In this document: piece by piece, positions 8,385-16,871 of the stretch | Position numbering within the stretch: the stretch's first letter is position 1 | Layout of the letters: each line of letters begins with the position of its first letter | Assembly: GCF_004522105.1 (NCBI RefSeq) | Contig: NZ_SPUJ01000004.1 | Location: 248,001-312,000, forward strand | Length of the DNA stretch: 64,000 bases | Direction of reading: 5' to 3' | From: Nocardioides sp. 1609 | Lineage (GTDB): Bacteria; Actinomycetota; Actinomycetes; Propionibacteriales; Nocardioidaceae | Translations under genes and position numbers: made by a program | Notes under the pieces: generated by a model | What the model was told of the DNA's origin: nothing | Database searches by the model: none | What the model saw: the letters and a program-made list of their open reading frames with translations, nothing else

Positions 8385-9422
8385 CTACCGGCGCGGCGGG
8401 ACGACCGTCCGGGCACCGGGTCCGGACCAGACCAGGGGCGCGGGCAGGACGAGGTCGCCGGAGGTCAGCCCGCGCAGGAGGTCGGCCATCTCGGGCGCGC
8501 AGCCGGGACCGGCGGTCTGGGACTCGGCGAGGGTCAGGAAGGCCGTGGTGAGGCCGAGCCACCGGCGGGTGCTGCCGGCGTGGTGGGTGCGGACGTGGGG
8601 CCGGGCCGAGAGCCAGGCCGCGACCGCGGGCCGGGCGAGGGCGTCGGCGGTGTCGGCGACCAGGCACAGCCGCGCGCCGCCGGCGCCGTCGCCGGTCTCG
8701 AGGCCGTCCAGCCACCGACCGAGGTCGAGCCGGCCGCGGCGCGCGTGGGCGGCGGGGTCGGCGAGCGCGGCACGGGTGGCGGCGTACAGGTAGAGGGGCG
8801 CCAGGCCGGTGCGGGGGGAGCGGGTCAGCGCGTGCCGGGTCGCGCCGGTGGCGGTCGCGTCGCGCACGAGGAGCGCGACCAGGCGGACGTCGCGGGCCAC
8901 CACCAGGCCCACCACCTCCACCAGCTGGACGACGAGCTCGGGCGTGGTCGCGACGCGGAACGTGTCGGCGCCGTTGGGCCGGACGCCGTGCGCCACCCAC
9001 GCCCGCGCGACGGTGCTGTGCCCGACGCCGAGGTGGGTCGCGAGGGTCCGCGCCGACCAGGTCGTGCTGCCGACGGACGCCGGCGGCGGCACCAGGCTGG
9101 CCGCCACGATCGCCCGGTCGTCGACCGCGCGGACCGGCTCGGGCGGCTGGTCGTGGAGGCCGGCGAGACCCGCGCCGGCGTACCGCGTGCGCCACGTGTG
9201 CACCGTCTGCCGGCTCACGCCGAGCACCCGCGCCACCTGGGTCGGGCCGATCCCGCGCCCGGAGAGCAGCACGATCCGCGCCCGCAGGCCGAGTGCGCTC
9301 GGGGCCGCGGCGTACGCCGAGAGCTGCGGCACCTCACCGGGGCGCAGCGCGTAGCGCTCGGCGCGGGCGGGGGAGATCTCGGGGAGGTCGGCCGGGCCCC
9401 AGGACCCGGCGGTGGTGGTCAC
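8385..9422 (-). CDS. IS630-transposase-derived helix-turn-helix protein
   Basis: A 345-aa protein collinear with IS630-family transposases. It has an HTH (RARIVLLSGRGIGPTQVARV, SRQTVHTWRTRYAGAGLAGL), a second winged helix (WSARTLATHLGVGHSTVARAW), the linker VVQLVEVVGLVV, and then a DDE-like fold. The catalytic acids look eroded. The usual VDEK segment reads LVRDAT, the LVLDNYATH segment reads LVADTADAL (Asp kept, His lost), and the NQVERWFG segment reads TRRWLGL (Glu lost). It has normal length, intact frame, no terminal inverted repeats seen and an isolated position just before the CIS operon. I infer a domesticated DNA-binding protein, possibly a regulator of the divergent sheath operon. 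The start is GTG 9422; no strong ribosome site. Confidence 0.7.
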   Translation of the reverse strand: MTTTAGSWGPADLPEISPARAERYALRPGEVPQLSAYAAAPSALGLRARIVLLSGRGIGPTQVARVLGVSRQTVHTWRTRYAGAGLAGLHDQPPEPVRAVDDRAIVAASLVPPPASVGSTTWSARTLATHLGVGHSTVARAWVAHGVRPNGADTFRVATTPELVVQLVEVVGLVVARDVRLVALLVRDATATGATRHALTRSPRTGLAPLYLYAATRAALADPAAHARRGRLDLGRWLDGLETGDGAGGARLCLVADTADALARPAVAAWLSARPHVRTHHAGSTRRWLGLTTAFLTLAESQTAGPGCAPEMADLLRGLTSGDLVLPAPLVWSGPGARTVVPPRR

Positions 9423-9636
9423 GACACCAGTCTGGGCAGGAACGCGTCCCGGCGGGCGAAAACGTCAAGACCCGTTGGGACGCTCCCTGGTCAGATCGAA
9501 CCACTTTCCGCGATTACCCGCCGGGGCCCGCCCGACCGGACCACGATTCGACTTGTCAGAACGTGTCTGCCCGGGCGTGATGCCGTCGCCCTCCCCGAAT
9601 TTCCCACGAGCCACGAAGCCACGAAGCGGAGAACCC
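9423..9636 (+). promoter_or_regulatory. Probable control region of the CIS structural operon
   Basis: These 214 bp lie between the divergent IS630-derived gene and the sheath gene and must hold the main CIS promoter. The region is locally less GC-rich (CGAAAACGTCAAG, CACTTTCCGCGATTA, CACGATTCGACTTGTCAGAA). A TTGTCA at 9553-9558 could be a -35 element but no good -10 follows at 17 nt. A short direct repeat (GCCACGAA twice, about 9610-9626) is followed by CGGAG, the sheath ribosome site. Confidence 0.4.
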
Positions 9637-11208
9637 ATGCCTACCTACACCGCACCCGGTGTGTACGTCGAAGAGGTCCCGTCCTCTCAGAAGATCCTCT
9701 CGGCCGCCCCCACCGCTGTCGCCGCGTTCGTCGGCTTCACGGAGCTGGCACCCACCGACGACCCGCTGGACCCGCAGGGCCTCGCCCCGCGCCTGGTCAC
9801 GAGCTGGACCCAGTTCGAGAGCCTGTACGGCGGCTTCGCGCCCGGCTGCATGCTCCCGCTCTCCGTCTACGGCTACTTCGCCAACGGCGGCTCCATCGCC
9901 TACATCTGCCGCGTGCCGAACACCGAGCCCGCCGGTGAGCCGGCCACGGCCGCCCTCCCGGCCGCCGACCGGTCCCTGGGTCTGCCCGTTGCCGTCACGA
10001 GCGTCGAGCCCGACGCCAACATCGCCGTCCAGGTCACCTCGGACGACGCCGGTGACGACGACGACGCGCAGCCGACCTTCACGATGACGATCATCGAGAA
10101 CGGCGTCGCGGTCGAGGAGTTCTCCGGCCTCAGCTTCGACAAGGGTGACTCGAACGTCGCCACGAAGGTCAACGCGACCTCCACCAAGGTCAAGGTCGAC
10201 CTCGACCTCGCCGAGGACGCCGACGTCGCCAGCCAGCTCGAGCTGGTCAAGCCCGGCACCTACAGCCTCTCGAAGGCCGCGCCGATCCCGGTGCCCGTCA
10301 CCGGCAAGAAGTTCGCCGGCTCGGAGTCGGCCCGCGCCGGCATCAACGGCCTCGCGGTCGCCGAGGACGTCACCATGGTGATCGTCCCCGACCTCGTCAC
10401 CGCGGCCACCAAGGAGGACGGCAGCCTCGACCTCGGTCTCTGGAAGGCCGTCCAGACCGCCCTGATCTCGCACTGCGAGCAGAACGGCAACCGGATGGCG
10501 GTCCTCGACGCGCCTCCCGGCATGAACCCGCAGCAGGTCAAGGAGTGGCGCTCGGAGACGGCCATGTACGACTCGGCCTACGCCGCGCTGTACTACCCCT
10601 GGGTCAAGGTCGAGAACCCGAACCCGACCAACGGCGAGACCGAGATCCTGATCCCCCCGTCGGGCCACGTGGCCGGCGTCTGGGCCCGCACCGACGACAC
10701 CCGCGGCGTGTGGAAGGCCCCGGCCAACGACACCATGCGCGGCGTCCTCGACATCGAGCGCTCGGTCACCCAGAACGAGCAGTCGCTGCTCAACCCGATC
10801 GGCATCAACTGCATCCGCCCGTTCGGCACCCGCGGCATCCGCATCTGGGGCGCCCGCACCCTGGCCTCGGACACCGACTGGAACTACATCAACGTCCGCC
10901 GCCTGTTCAACATGGTCGAGTCGACCATCCTCGAGGGCACCCAGTATGCCGTCTTCGAGCCGAACGACATGGCGCTCTGGGAAGGTGTCAACCGCACCGT
11001 CAGCGGCTTCCTGCGTGGCCTCTGGACGGCCGGCGCCCTGTCGGGTCTCTCGGCCGACGAGGCGTTCTACGTCAAGTGCGACGCGGAGACGAACCCGCCG
11101 GAGTCCGTGGACGCCGGCATGCTCGTGGTCGAGGTCGGCATCGCGCCGGTCAAGCCCGCCGAGTTCGTCGTGTTCCGCATCAGCCAGAAGAAGCAGGTCG
11201 CCGGCTGA
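9637..11208 (+). CDS. Contractile tail sheath protein
   Basis: A 523-aa phage-tail-sheath family protein. Hallmarks are the N-terminal PTYTAPGVYVEEVPS, AFVGFTELAP, the central GLAVAEDVTMVIVPDL, the late C-terminal domain NPIGINCIRPFGTRGIRIWG with ART, DWNYINVRRLFNMVE and FEPND, and the terminal strand VEVGIAPVKPAEFVVFRISQ. The length matches eCIS sheaths with an inserted variable domain (about residues 110-230, acidic and Val-rich). ATG 9637 is chosen for the CGGAG 5 nt upstream and the canonical N-terminus; the frame is open further upstream without support. It forms the contractile outer sheath and is first in the structural operon. Confidence 0.95.
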   Translation: MPTYTAPGVYVEEVPSSQKILSAAPTAVAAFVGFTELAPTDDPLDPQGLAPRLVTSWTQFESLYGGFAPGCMLPLSVYGYFANGGSIAYICRVPNTEPAGEPATAALPAADRSLGLPVAVTSVEPDANIAVQVTSDDAGDDDDAQPTFTMTIIENGVAVEEFSGLSFDKGDSNVATKVNATSTKVKVDLDLAEDADVASQLELVKPGTYSLSKAAPIPVPVTGKKFAGSESARAGINGLAVAEDVTMVIVPDLVTAATKEDGSLDLGLWKAVQTALISHCEQNGNRMAVLDAPPGMNPQQVKEWRSETAMYDSAYAALYYPWVKVENPNPTNGETEILIPPSGHVAGVWARTDDTRGVWKAPANDTMRGVLDIERSVTQNEQSLLNPIGINCIRPFGTRGIRIWGARTLASDTDWNYINVRRLFNMVESTILEGTQYAVFEPNDMALWEGVNRTVSGFLRGLWTAGALSGLSADEAFYVKCDAETNPPESVDAGMLVVEVGIAPVKPAEFVVFRISQKKQVAG

Positions 11209-11255
11209 CGCCGGTGCCCGTCCCCCTCACCCACACCGAGAAAGTGGTTTAGCAG

Positions 11256-11735
11256 ATGCCCAACGAGTCTCTCATCGCGACCGACCCGATCGTCGCGCAG
11301 AACTTCTACCTGGAGATCGCCGGCGAGAACATCATCCTCACCGGCGTCTCCGGCCTCGACGTCGAGGCCGACGTCGTCTCCATCCAGCAGGTCGGCAAGA
11401 CCGGCCGCTCGGAGATGGTCAAGACCCGCGGCAACATCAACAAGGCCGCCGACATCACGATCACCCGGATGGCGCCGATGGACGCCATGTCGGACCCGAT
11501 CTGGAAGTGGTTCAAGGACATCCGGGACAAGGGCATGGGCGGCACCGCCCGCACCGCCACCCGCAAGGACGGCTCGATCGTGCTCTACGACGGCGCCTAC
11601 GCCGAGGTCGGCCGGTTCAACTTCTCCAAGGGCTGGCCCAGCAAGATCGCCACGGACGCCGTGAGCACCGACTCCAACGAGGCGGTCAAGGAGACCATCA
11701 CCCTCGTGATCGAGCGGCTCGACCGCGTCAAGTGA
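11256..11735 (+). CDS. Inner tail tube protein (gp19/Hcp-like)
   Basis: A 159-aa phage tail tube protein. The fold markers are IVAQNFYLEIAGENIILTGVSGLDVEADVV, KTRGNINKAADITITRMAP, DPIWKWFKDIRDKG and a last strand ETITLVIERLDRVK (quoted in segments). It polymerises as hexameric rings to form the rigid tube that the sheath drives forward. It lies 47 bp after the sheath gene and its stop overlaps the GTG of the next gene. The sheath-tube order is the standard eCIS order. Confidence 0.93.
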   Translation: MPNESLIATDPIVAQNFYLEIAGENIILTGVSGLDVEADVVSIQQVGKTGRSEMVKTRGNINKAADITITRMAPMDAMSDPIWKWFKDIRDKGMGGTARTATRKDGSIVLYDGAYAEVGRFNFSKGWPSKIATDAVSTDSNEAVKETITLVIERLDRVK

Positions 11736-12268
11736 GCTCGCTGCGCACGACGTACGAGTTCACGCTGCCGCGAGGCTACGTGGACGACGAGGGCACCCTG
11801 CACCGCAAGGGCGTCATGCGGCTCGCGACGGCGCGCGACGAGCTCGCGCCGCTGCGGGACCCCACGGTCCAGGGTCCCGACGACCCGAGGCTGACCATCC
11901 TGGTGCTCACCAGGGTGGTCACCCGCCTCGGTTCGCTCGAGCAGATCAACTCGTACGTCATCGAGGGCCTGTTCGCGGTCGACCTCGCGTTCCTCCAGGA
12001 CTTCTACGGAGTGATCAACTTCGGGAACCAGGAGGAGTTCGACGCCCTCATCGCGGCGCAGGAGTCCAGTGCGCTGGTCGGGTCGTCCTCGCCCGCTCCG
12101 TCCCCGGCCCCCGCGGCGGCTCCGGCCGCCGAGGGTGCCGGGGCGGAGCCCGCGGACGCCGCGGTCGCTCCTGCGGCCCCGGCCGGCTCGACGGGTGTCT
12201 CGGAGCAGGTGTCCGAGCGACCCAGCCTGCGGCACAGCGTCGAGGAGCTGCCGCGTCGCTCGTCGTAG
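11732..12268 (+). CDS. eCIS tail-assembly chaperone-like protein
   Basis: A 178-aa product starting at a GTG that overlaps the tube stop (GTGA). The N-terminal ~110 residues are ordered (RTTYEFTLPRGYVDDEGTLH, GVMRLATARDELAPL, LTILVLTRVVTRLGSL, IEGLFAVDLAFLQDFYGVIN). The remaining tail is Ala/Pro-rich and disordered, ending HSVEELPRRSS. This pattern and position fit the phage-tail-assembly / gpG-like proteins found between tube 1 and tube 2 genes in eCIS loci. The exact role (tube chaperone or baseplate assembly) is not proven by sequence. Confidence 0.75.
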   Translation: MSSLRTTYEFTLPRGYVDDEGTLHRKGVMRLATARDELAPLRDPTVQGPDDPRLTILVLTRVVTRLGSLEQINSYVIEGLFAVDLAFLQDFYGVINFGNQEEFDALIAAQESSALVGSSSPAPSPAPAAAPAAEGAGAEPADAAVAPAAPAGSTGVSEQVSERPSLRHSVEELPRRSS

Positions 12269-12295
12269 CGTGCGTCGGGACAGGAGCACCGCCGC

Positions 12296-12472
12296 ATGAT
12301 GCGCTACCCGAGTGACGCCCTGTGGCAGGAGATCGCCTACCTGGCCTACCACCTGCACTGGCCGCTCGACGAGCTGCTCGACCTCGAGCACATGGATCGC
12401 GTGCGGATGGTGCGCGCGGTCGTCTCCCTGAACGAACGAGCCTGGCAGGTGGTGCGTGAGTATGGCCAGTAG
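12296..12472 (+). CDS. DUF6760 small CIS protein (58 aa)
   Basis: A 58-aa helical protein beginning MMRYPSDALWQEIAYLAYH and ending with EYGQ. GGAGCACCGCCGC precedes the ATG. Its end overlaps the beginning of the second tube gene by 11 bp, so it is embedded in the coupled operon. The W-x-E-I-A-Y-L-A-Y-H-x-H-W pattern and its position between two tube genes match the small DUF6760 protein conserved in eCIS clusters. The function is unknown, probably a baseplate/tube assembly factor. It is easy to miss because of its size. Confidence 0.85.
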   Translation: MMRYPSDALWQEIAYLAYHLHWPLDELLDLEHMDRVRMVRAVVSLNERAWQVVREYGQ

Positions 12473-12956
12473 CGGCGGAAGCGGCAGCGCCGCCGAGGAT
12501 CCCCTCGGCGGGGACATCCCCACCGCGAACCGGTTCCTGTTCGAGCTGGACGGCGTCGAGATCGGCGTCTTCCGCGAGCTGTACGGGCTGCAGGTCACCG
12601 TCGGCGTCGAGGAGTTCCGCGAGGGCGGGCAGAACGGCTTCAGCCACCGGGTGCCCGGCCGGATGACCTGGCCGAACATCGTGTTCAAGCGCGGTGTCAC
12701 CTCCAGCAACGCGCTCTTCGAGTGGCTCCAGAAGAGCTCGGGCGAGGGGTTCGCCAGCTCGGGCAACAAGCTGACCCGCTCGACCGGCGCGGTCACCGCC
12801 ATCGACCACGTCGGCACCCGGCTCCGCGCCTGGGAGCTGATCGACGTCTTCCCCGTACGGTGGAAGGGACCCGACTTCTCCGTCGCCAGCCAGGACGCGC
12901 TCGAGGAAGAGCTCGAGATCGCCCACCACGGGTTCCGCGCCAAGACCCAGGCCTGA
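12462..12956 (+). CDS. Second tail tube protein (tube initiator, Afp5-like)
   Basis: A 164-aa paralogue of the tube protein with the pattern IPTANRFLFELDGVEIGVF, LQVTVGVEEFREGGQNG, HRVPGRMTWPNIVFKRGV, SNALFEWLQKSSGEG and AIDHVGTRLRAWELIDVFP. In eCIS a second tube protein of this kind links the spike/baseplate to the main tube. The ATG at 12462 overlaps the preceding DUF6760 gene; a GTG two codons upstream (12456) is an alternative start. The N-terminal Gly/Ser tail is short and flexible. Confidence 0.9.
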   Translation: MASSGGSGSAAEDPLGGDIPTANRFLFELDGVEIGVFRELYGLQVTVGVEEFREGGQNGFSHRVPGRMTWPNIVFKRGVTSSNALFEWLQKSSGEGFASSGNKLTRSTGAVTAIDHVGTRLRAWELIDVFPVRWKGPDFSVASQDALEEELEIAHHGFRAKTQA

Positions 12957-12971
12957 CCCCGGACCCCCGAG

Positions 12972-15900
12972 ATGACCGACATGACCGACGCACCGGCCGA
13001 CCCTGCCGACTCCCCGCCCCCGCCCGCGCCGTGGCTGGGCGGTGCCGTGCGCCGTCGCCTGCGCCTGCCCGGTCCGCCGGTCGGGCGCCCGCTGCCGTCC
13101 CGGATCGGCTCGCTGGCCTCCGGCGTCTCCCGCTTCGCGGCCGCCACCTCGCGCCCGATCGACATCCGGCGTGCGCTGGCCGGCCCGGACCCGGGTGGCC
13201 CCGGCGTCCGTCCGCCGCGCTGGTGGGTGCCGCGCCCGGTCGACGACGACGTCGCGGACGTCGTCGACCCCCGCCCCGTCTTCCGTCAGACCGGGCCTGC
13301 GGTGGTCTCGACACGCGGTGACTCCGTCCCCGCGGCTCGACCAGCGGAACCTGCCCCCGTCGGTCGAGCCGGGTCCACAACACCGGCCCCCGGTTCCGCC
13401 CCCGCGGTGCGACGGACCGAGGCCCCCGCCTCCGAGTCCGCCCCCACGGTGCGACGGACCGAGGTTCCCGCCTCCGAGTCGGCCCCCACGGTGCGACGGA
13501 CCGAGGCCCCCGCCTCCGGGTCCGTCCCGACGGTGCGACGGACCGAGGCCGCCCCCGCCTCCGAGGCCGCCCCCGCCTCCGTTGGTCGAGCCGGCGAGCG
13601 CCAGCGAGCCGAGTCGAGACCTCCGACCCCCGGACCCGGCTGGCTCACGTCGTCGCGGCCGCTCGACGTCGAGGCGCTGCCCGAGCGCCGGCTGCCCCGC
13701 GCGGCGCACTCGGTGCCCCAGCAGGACACCTACACGCCCGGTGGCATCGTCGGCGGGTTGACCGCCCAGGTCGCCCAGGTGCGCCGGCACGTCGAGGTCC
13801 AGGCGGCCGGCCCGATGCTCACCCCCGGCGACCTCTCCCGGCTCCAGGCCACCCGTCGCGTCGCGGCGCCGCCGCCCGACCCGGCGCCCCCGGTGCGGCG
13901 GACGCCGTCCGCCGCCGCGAGCCCCGGACCCACCAGCCCGCCCCGCACCGACGGCCCCGACCTCGGCGAGGGTCCCGCGGCACCTCCCGCTCCCGGTCCC
14001 TCGGGCGGCCCGTCCGGCGGCCCGTCCGGCGGCCCCGGCCCGAGCACGCCGCCCCCGCCGTCCGGTCCGGTCGCCGGGCCGTCCGGAGCCGCGGTGCCGA
14101 CGTCTACCTCGTCGCCCGCTCCGTCGTCCTCCGCGTCCACCGCGTCGTCCTCGGTGTCTCCGGCGCCGTCCTCGGCGGCCGCCGCCGCGACGGGTCGCGC
14201 GGGGGCGCCCGCGCTGCCCCCGGTCCGCCGCGCGTCGTGGCAGCTCGGCTCCGGTCCCGGCCGGTTCGGGGCCATGGTCCGCCGCACCCCCGCCGCGGCC
14301 GCGACGCACACCACCGCGTCGGCCCCGCTGGTCGCGGGTCGCGCGGCGCTCGACAGCGGCGTCCGCGACACCCGGACGGTCGCCGCGTCGGCGCCGTCCC
14401 TGATCCGCCGATCGGCCACCCCACCGGGCGTCTCGCGCCGCGACGTGTGGTCGGCCGGCAGCCTGGTGATGCGGCAGTCCGGACGCTCGGCCGGGATGGC
14501 GCTGAGCACCGCGGGCTCGCGCTCGCGCTCCACCGCCCCCGGACTGGTGGCCGCCTCCGCGCCCACCGTCCCCACCCCGCTCGCGACCCCGGCCTCGACC
14601 GGCACCGCACCCGCCGTCGGGTCCGTCGCTCCCGCGCCGGCGACCGCAGCCACGACCACAGACCCGACCGCAGCCACGACCGTGGGCGCCGGCGTGCCGG
14701 TCGCCGCGGCGACCGGCCTGCCCTCGAGCCAGCAGCGCGCGCTCGGCAGCGCGGTCCGCGACGGCGAGGTCGTGCGCGCCGCGGGGCCCGACCTCATCGC
14801 TCGCGCCTACGCCGCCCCGGCCTCCGGTGCCGCTGCCGGCGCCGCTGCCGGTGCCGCTGTCGGCGCCGCGCGGCGACAGCGCTGGACGGCGTCCAGCCCG
14901 GTGATGCGTCAGGCCGGCGGCACCGTGCGCCGTTCGACGGCCGGGCCCACCTCGTCGTCGGTGTCGTCACCCGCCCCGTCGTCGGGGACCGCCGGCTCGC
15001 CCGCGCTCGCCGCCCCGTCCGCCGCCCCGTCCGCCGCCCCGGCCCCTGCGCCCGGCGCGCACCCGGCCACGGCACCCGGGGCGACCCCGGGTCTCCCGGC
15101 GTCCCCGGGTGCGCACCGGCGGGGTCCGCGCGCTGTCGACCCCACCCCCGCAGCCGCACCGGCCGCCGCTCCGTCCGCTCCGTCCGCGCCGGTTGCCCAG
15201 GGCGGCGGCGTCGGCCGGGCGCCAGGCGGCGTCCTGCGCCGCATGCTCGGCGCGGCACCCCTGGGTGCCGCCGCCGGCGCCGCCGGCTCCCCGCCGGACG
15301 CCGTCGCCGCCGCCGCGTCGCCCAGCACGTCGACCGGTCCGCTGCCCTCCGGATCACCGGCCACGCCCGGGCTCGCGCGGAGCACCCGTCGCCCGGTCCG
15401 CCGGCTGTGGGGCGCCGACCAGGTCATCGCCCCCGCCGCCGACGTCCGCCGCTCGGCCGTCGTGGGCCGGCAGGCGCCCGGCCTCGCCGCCGGCGCGGCG
15501 TCGTCCGCGGCCGCGACGCCGACCACCCCCGCGGTATCGCCGGTCGAGGTGCCCGCCCCGAGCGCTCGGGCCACGCCGGGTCGAGCGGCCGTCCCCGGGA
15601 CGACGGGACCGGCCGCAGTCCCGGTGCCCGTGAGCGTGACCGCGCCCGCGACCGCGCCCGTGACCGCGCCGACCATCGCCCCCTCGATCGGTCGCGTCGG
15701 TGCGACGTCGGTCGCGATGGGCGACCTCTACTCCGTGCGCCGCTCCACCCGGTACGGCGTCGACGCCGGCCACCCGCTGGCCACCGCGCTCGGCACCGCC
15801 GAGGACATCCGGCCCGCCACCGCGAGCGCCTCGCCTTCCCACCCGCAGCTGGTCGGAGCCGGAGCCGGAGCCCGGTCCGGCGCCGGTGGGCGCCCGGGTC

Positions 15901-16871
15901 GGGCCCGCGGCGGGTCGGCCCCGGAGCAGATCCGTCGCCAGGTGGCCCGCGCGTCCACGCCGTCCGCGGCCTCGGTCCGCGGCGCCGGCGGCTCCCGCGC
16001 CGCCGGCAGCTCCCGCGGCGCCGGCGCCGCGGCGTCGGGGCCGACCGTGCTCCGGTGGGCGGCCCCGCCGGCCCCCGCGACCGACGCCGCGACCGACGCC
16101 ACGACCGCCGCCACCCCCGACGTGCGCCGCGCGGGTCTCGGCGCCCAGGTCCCCGCGCTCGGCCGGCACCCGGCGTCCGGCACCGCGGAGGCGGTCGCGC
16201 TCGTGGCCCGGGCGGGCGGCATGCCGATCGGCCCGGGAGGCCCGACCGGCCCGGCGGCTCCCGCCGTGGCCCGCCTCGGCCGGCCCGGCGCGCCGGCGGC
16301 ACCCGGCGCACCCGGCGCACCCGGCGCCGCCACGCCCGACCCGAGCCTGCTGCGCCGGATGACGGTCGCCCCGCCGCGGGTCAGCCTCAGCCCGGCCCGC
16401 CCGGCGGCCGCCGCGCCGCCGGTGCCGGCGTCCGCCCGGGCCGACGTCGTCCGCCGCACCCCGTCCGCGACGGCCGCGCCGGTCGCGCCTGGCGCCCCGG
16501 CCGGCGGCTCGCTGCTCTCCTCGACCGCCCACCTGTTCGGTGACGCCCAGGCCGGCGTCGTCCGGCGACTGCTCGACCAGGGAGGACCCACCATGCCCGG
16601 TGGCAACGCGCCAGACTTCTTCGGCCAGGGCCGCGAGAGCTGGGAGCTCGAGCAGCGCGGCGGCAGCATCACGCCGGCCGAGGACATGACCGGGTGGACG
16701 TCGAACGACGGCTACCGCGGCTTCGCGGTCAACACCGCCGCCGCCGACGCCGGCGCCCTTCCCGGGGACGCGATGGAAGCGCTCGTCGACGCCGTCGTCG
16801 AGCGGATCGAGGCCCGCGTGGTCGACGAGCTCGAGCGGCGCGGACGGCGCCAGGACTGGGGAGTGTTCTGA
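12972..16871 (+). CDS. Giant disordered Pro/Ala-rich CIS protein with VRR motifs
   Basis: A 1299-aa protein dominated by Pro, Ala, Ser, Thr, Gly and Arg. More than twenty short motifs of the type (hydrophobic)-V-R-R-(T/S/A/L/M) are spaced through disordered linkers (PTVRRTEAP, AMVRRTPAA, SLIRRSATPP, GTVRRSTAG, VLRRMLGAA, PVRRLWGAD, DVRRSAVVG, LLRRMTVAP, VVRRLLDQG). The last ~95 residues are ordered, with an acidic helix (MEALVDAVVERIEARVVDEL) ending RRQDWGVF. It sits between tube 2 and LysM genes, its stop overlapping the LysM start (TGATG). It is not a typical helical tape measure; a multivalent scaffold or ruler is possible. QR/RR motif-rich disordered proteins occur in other eCIS loci. Residues 111-217 lie in a repeat-derived insert. 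Confidence 0.8.
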   Translation: MTDMTDAPADPADSPPPPAPWLGGAVRRRLRLPGPPVGRPLPSRIGSLASGVSRFAAATSRPIDIRRALAGPDPGGPGVRPPRWWVPRPVDDDVADVVDPRPVFRQTGPAVVSTRGDSVPAARPAEPAPVGRAGSTTPAPGSAPAVRRTEAPASESAPTVRRTEVPASESAPTVRRTEAPASGSVPTVRRTEAAPASEAAPASVGRAGERQRAESRPPTPGPGWLTSSRPLDVEALPERRLPRAAHSVPQQDTYTPGGIVGGLTAQVAQVRRHVEVQAAGPMLTPGDLSRLQATRRVAAPPPDPAPPVRRTPSAAASPGPTSPPRTDGPDLGEGPAAPPAPGPSGGPSGGPSGGPGPSTPPPPSGPVAGPSGAAVPTSTSSPAPSSSASTASSSVSPAPSSAAAAATGRAGAPALPPVRRASWQLGSGPGRFGAMVRRTPAAAATHTTASAPLVAGRAALDSGVRDTRTVAASAPSLIRRSATPPGVSRRDVWSAGSLVMRQSGRSAGMALSTAGSRSRSTAPGLVAASAPTVPTPLATPASTGTAPAVGSVAPAPATAATTTDPTAATTVGAGVPVAAATGLPSSQQRALGSAVRDGEVVRAAGPDLIARAYAAPASGAAAGAAAGAAVGAARRQRWTASSPVMRQAGGTVRRSTAGPTSSSVSSPAPSSGTAGSPALAAPSAAPSAAPAPAPGAHPATAPGATPGLPASPGAHRRGPRAVDPTPAAAPAAAPSAPSAPVAQGGGVGRAPGGVLRRMLGAAPLGAAAGAAGSPPDAVAAAASPSTSTGPLPSGSPATPGLARSTRRPVRRLWGADQVIAPAADVRRSAVVGRQAPGLAAGAASSAAATPTTPAVSPVEVPAPSARATPGRAAVPGTTGPAAVPVPVSVTAPATAPVTAPTIAPSIGRVGATSVAMGDLYSVRRSTRYGVDAGHPLATALGTAEDIRPATASASPSHPQLVGAGAGARSGAGGRPGRARGGSAPEQIRRQVARASTPSAASVRGAGGSRAAGSSRGAGAAASGPTVLRWAAPPAPATDAATDATTAATPDVRRAGLGAQVPALGRHPASGTAEAVALVARAGGMPIGPGGPTGPAAPAVARLGRPGAPAAPGAPGAPGAATPDPSLLRRMTVAPPRVSLSPARPAAAAPPVPASARADVVRRTPSATAAPVAPGAPAGGSLLSSTAHLFGDAQAGVVRRLLDQGGPTMPGGNAPDFFGQGRESWELEQRGGSITPAEDMTGWTSNDGYRGFAVNTAAADAGALPGDAMEALVDAVVERIEARVVDELERRGRRQDWGVF
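13304..13621 (+). repeat. In-frame dispersed-repeat insertion inside the 1299-aa CIS gene
   Basis: Element A (13304-13347, core CGGTGACTCCGTCCCCGCGG) opens the segment and inverted element B (13583-13621, core GGCGAGCGCCAGCGAGCC) closes it. These are the same elements that form the arrays at 7.3-8.4 kb and 62.8-63.6 kb. The segment is 318 bp, exactly 106 codons, and is translated as STRGDSVPAARPA and VGRAGERQRAESRP at its two ends. Between them lie the 42-bp tandem repeats. The reading frame is intact, so the element has been absorbed into the disordered linker. Confidence 0.85.
13406..13573 (+). repeat. Four 42-bp tandem repeats encoding VRRT-EAPAS units
   Basis: Copies of GGTGCGACGGACCGAGG start at 13406, 13448, 13490 and 13532, an exact 42-bp period, each encoding 14 residues of the type VRRTEAPASESAPT. 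The copies differ by a few bases. They supply four of the VRR motifs of the host protein and show that motif number can change by unit duplication without breaking the frame. Confidence 0.9.

Noticed and set aside
7306-8416. Several 60-270 codon frames across the first repeat array
   Set aside because: They are stop-free readings of the repeats (recurring peptides such as GRSHRESRP), with no ribosome sites and no conservation signal.
8385-9422. An active IS630 insertion sequence
   Set aside because: Catalytic residues look lost and no terminal inverted repeats or TA target duplication could be seen at the edges.
12972-16871. Tape-measure protein in the strict sense
   Set aside because: The protein is Pro/Ala-rich and disordered, not long helical; position next to LysM does not match the usual tape-measure place. 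Kept as a hypothesis only.
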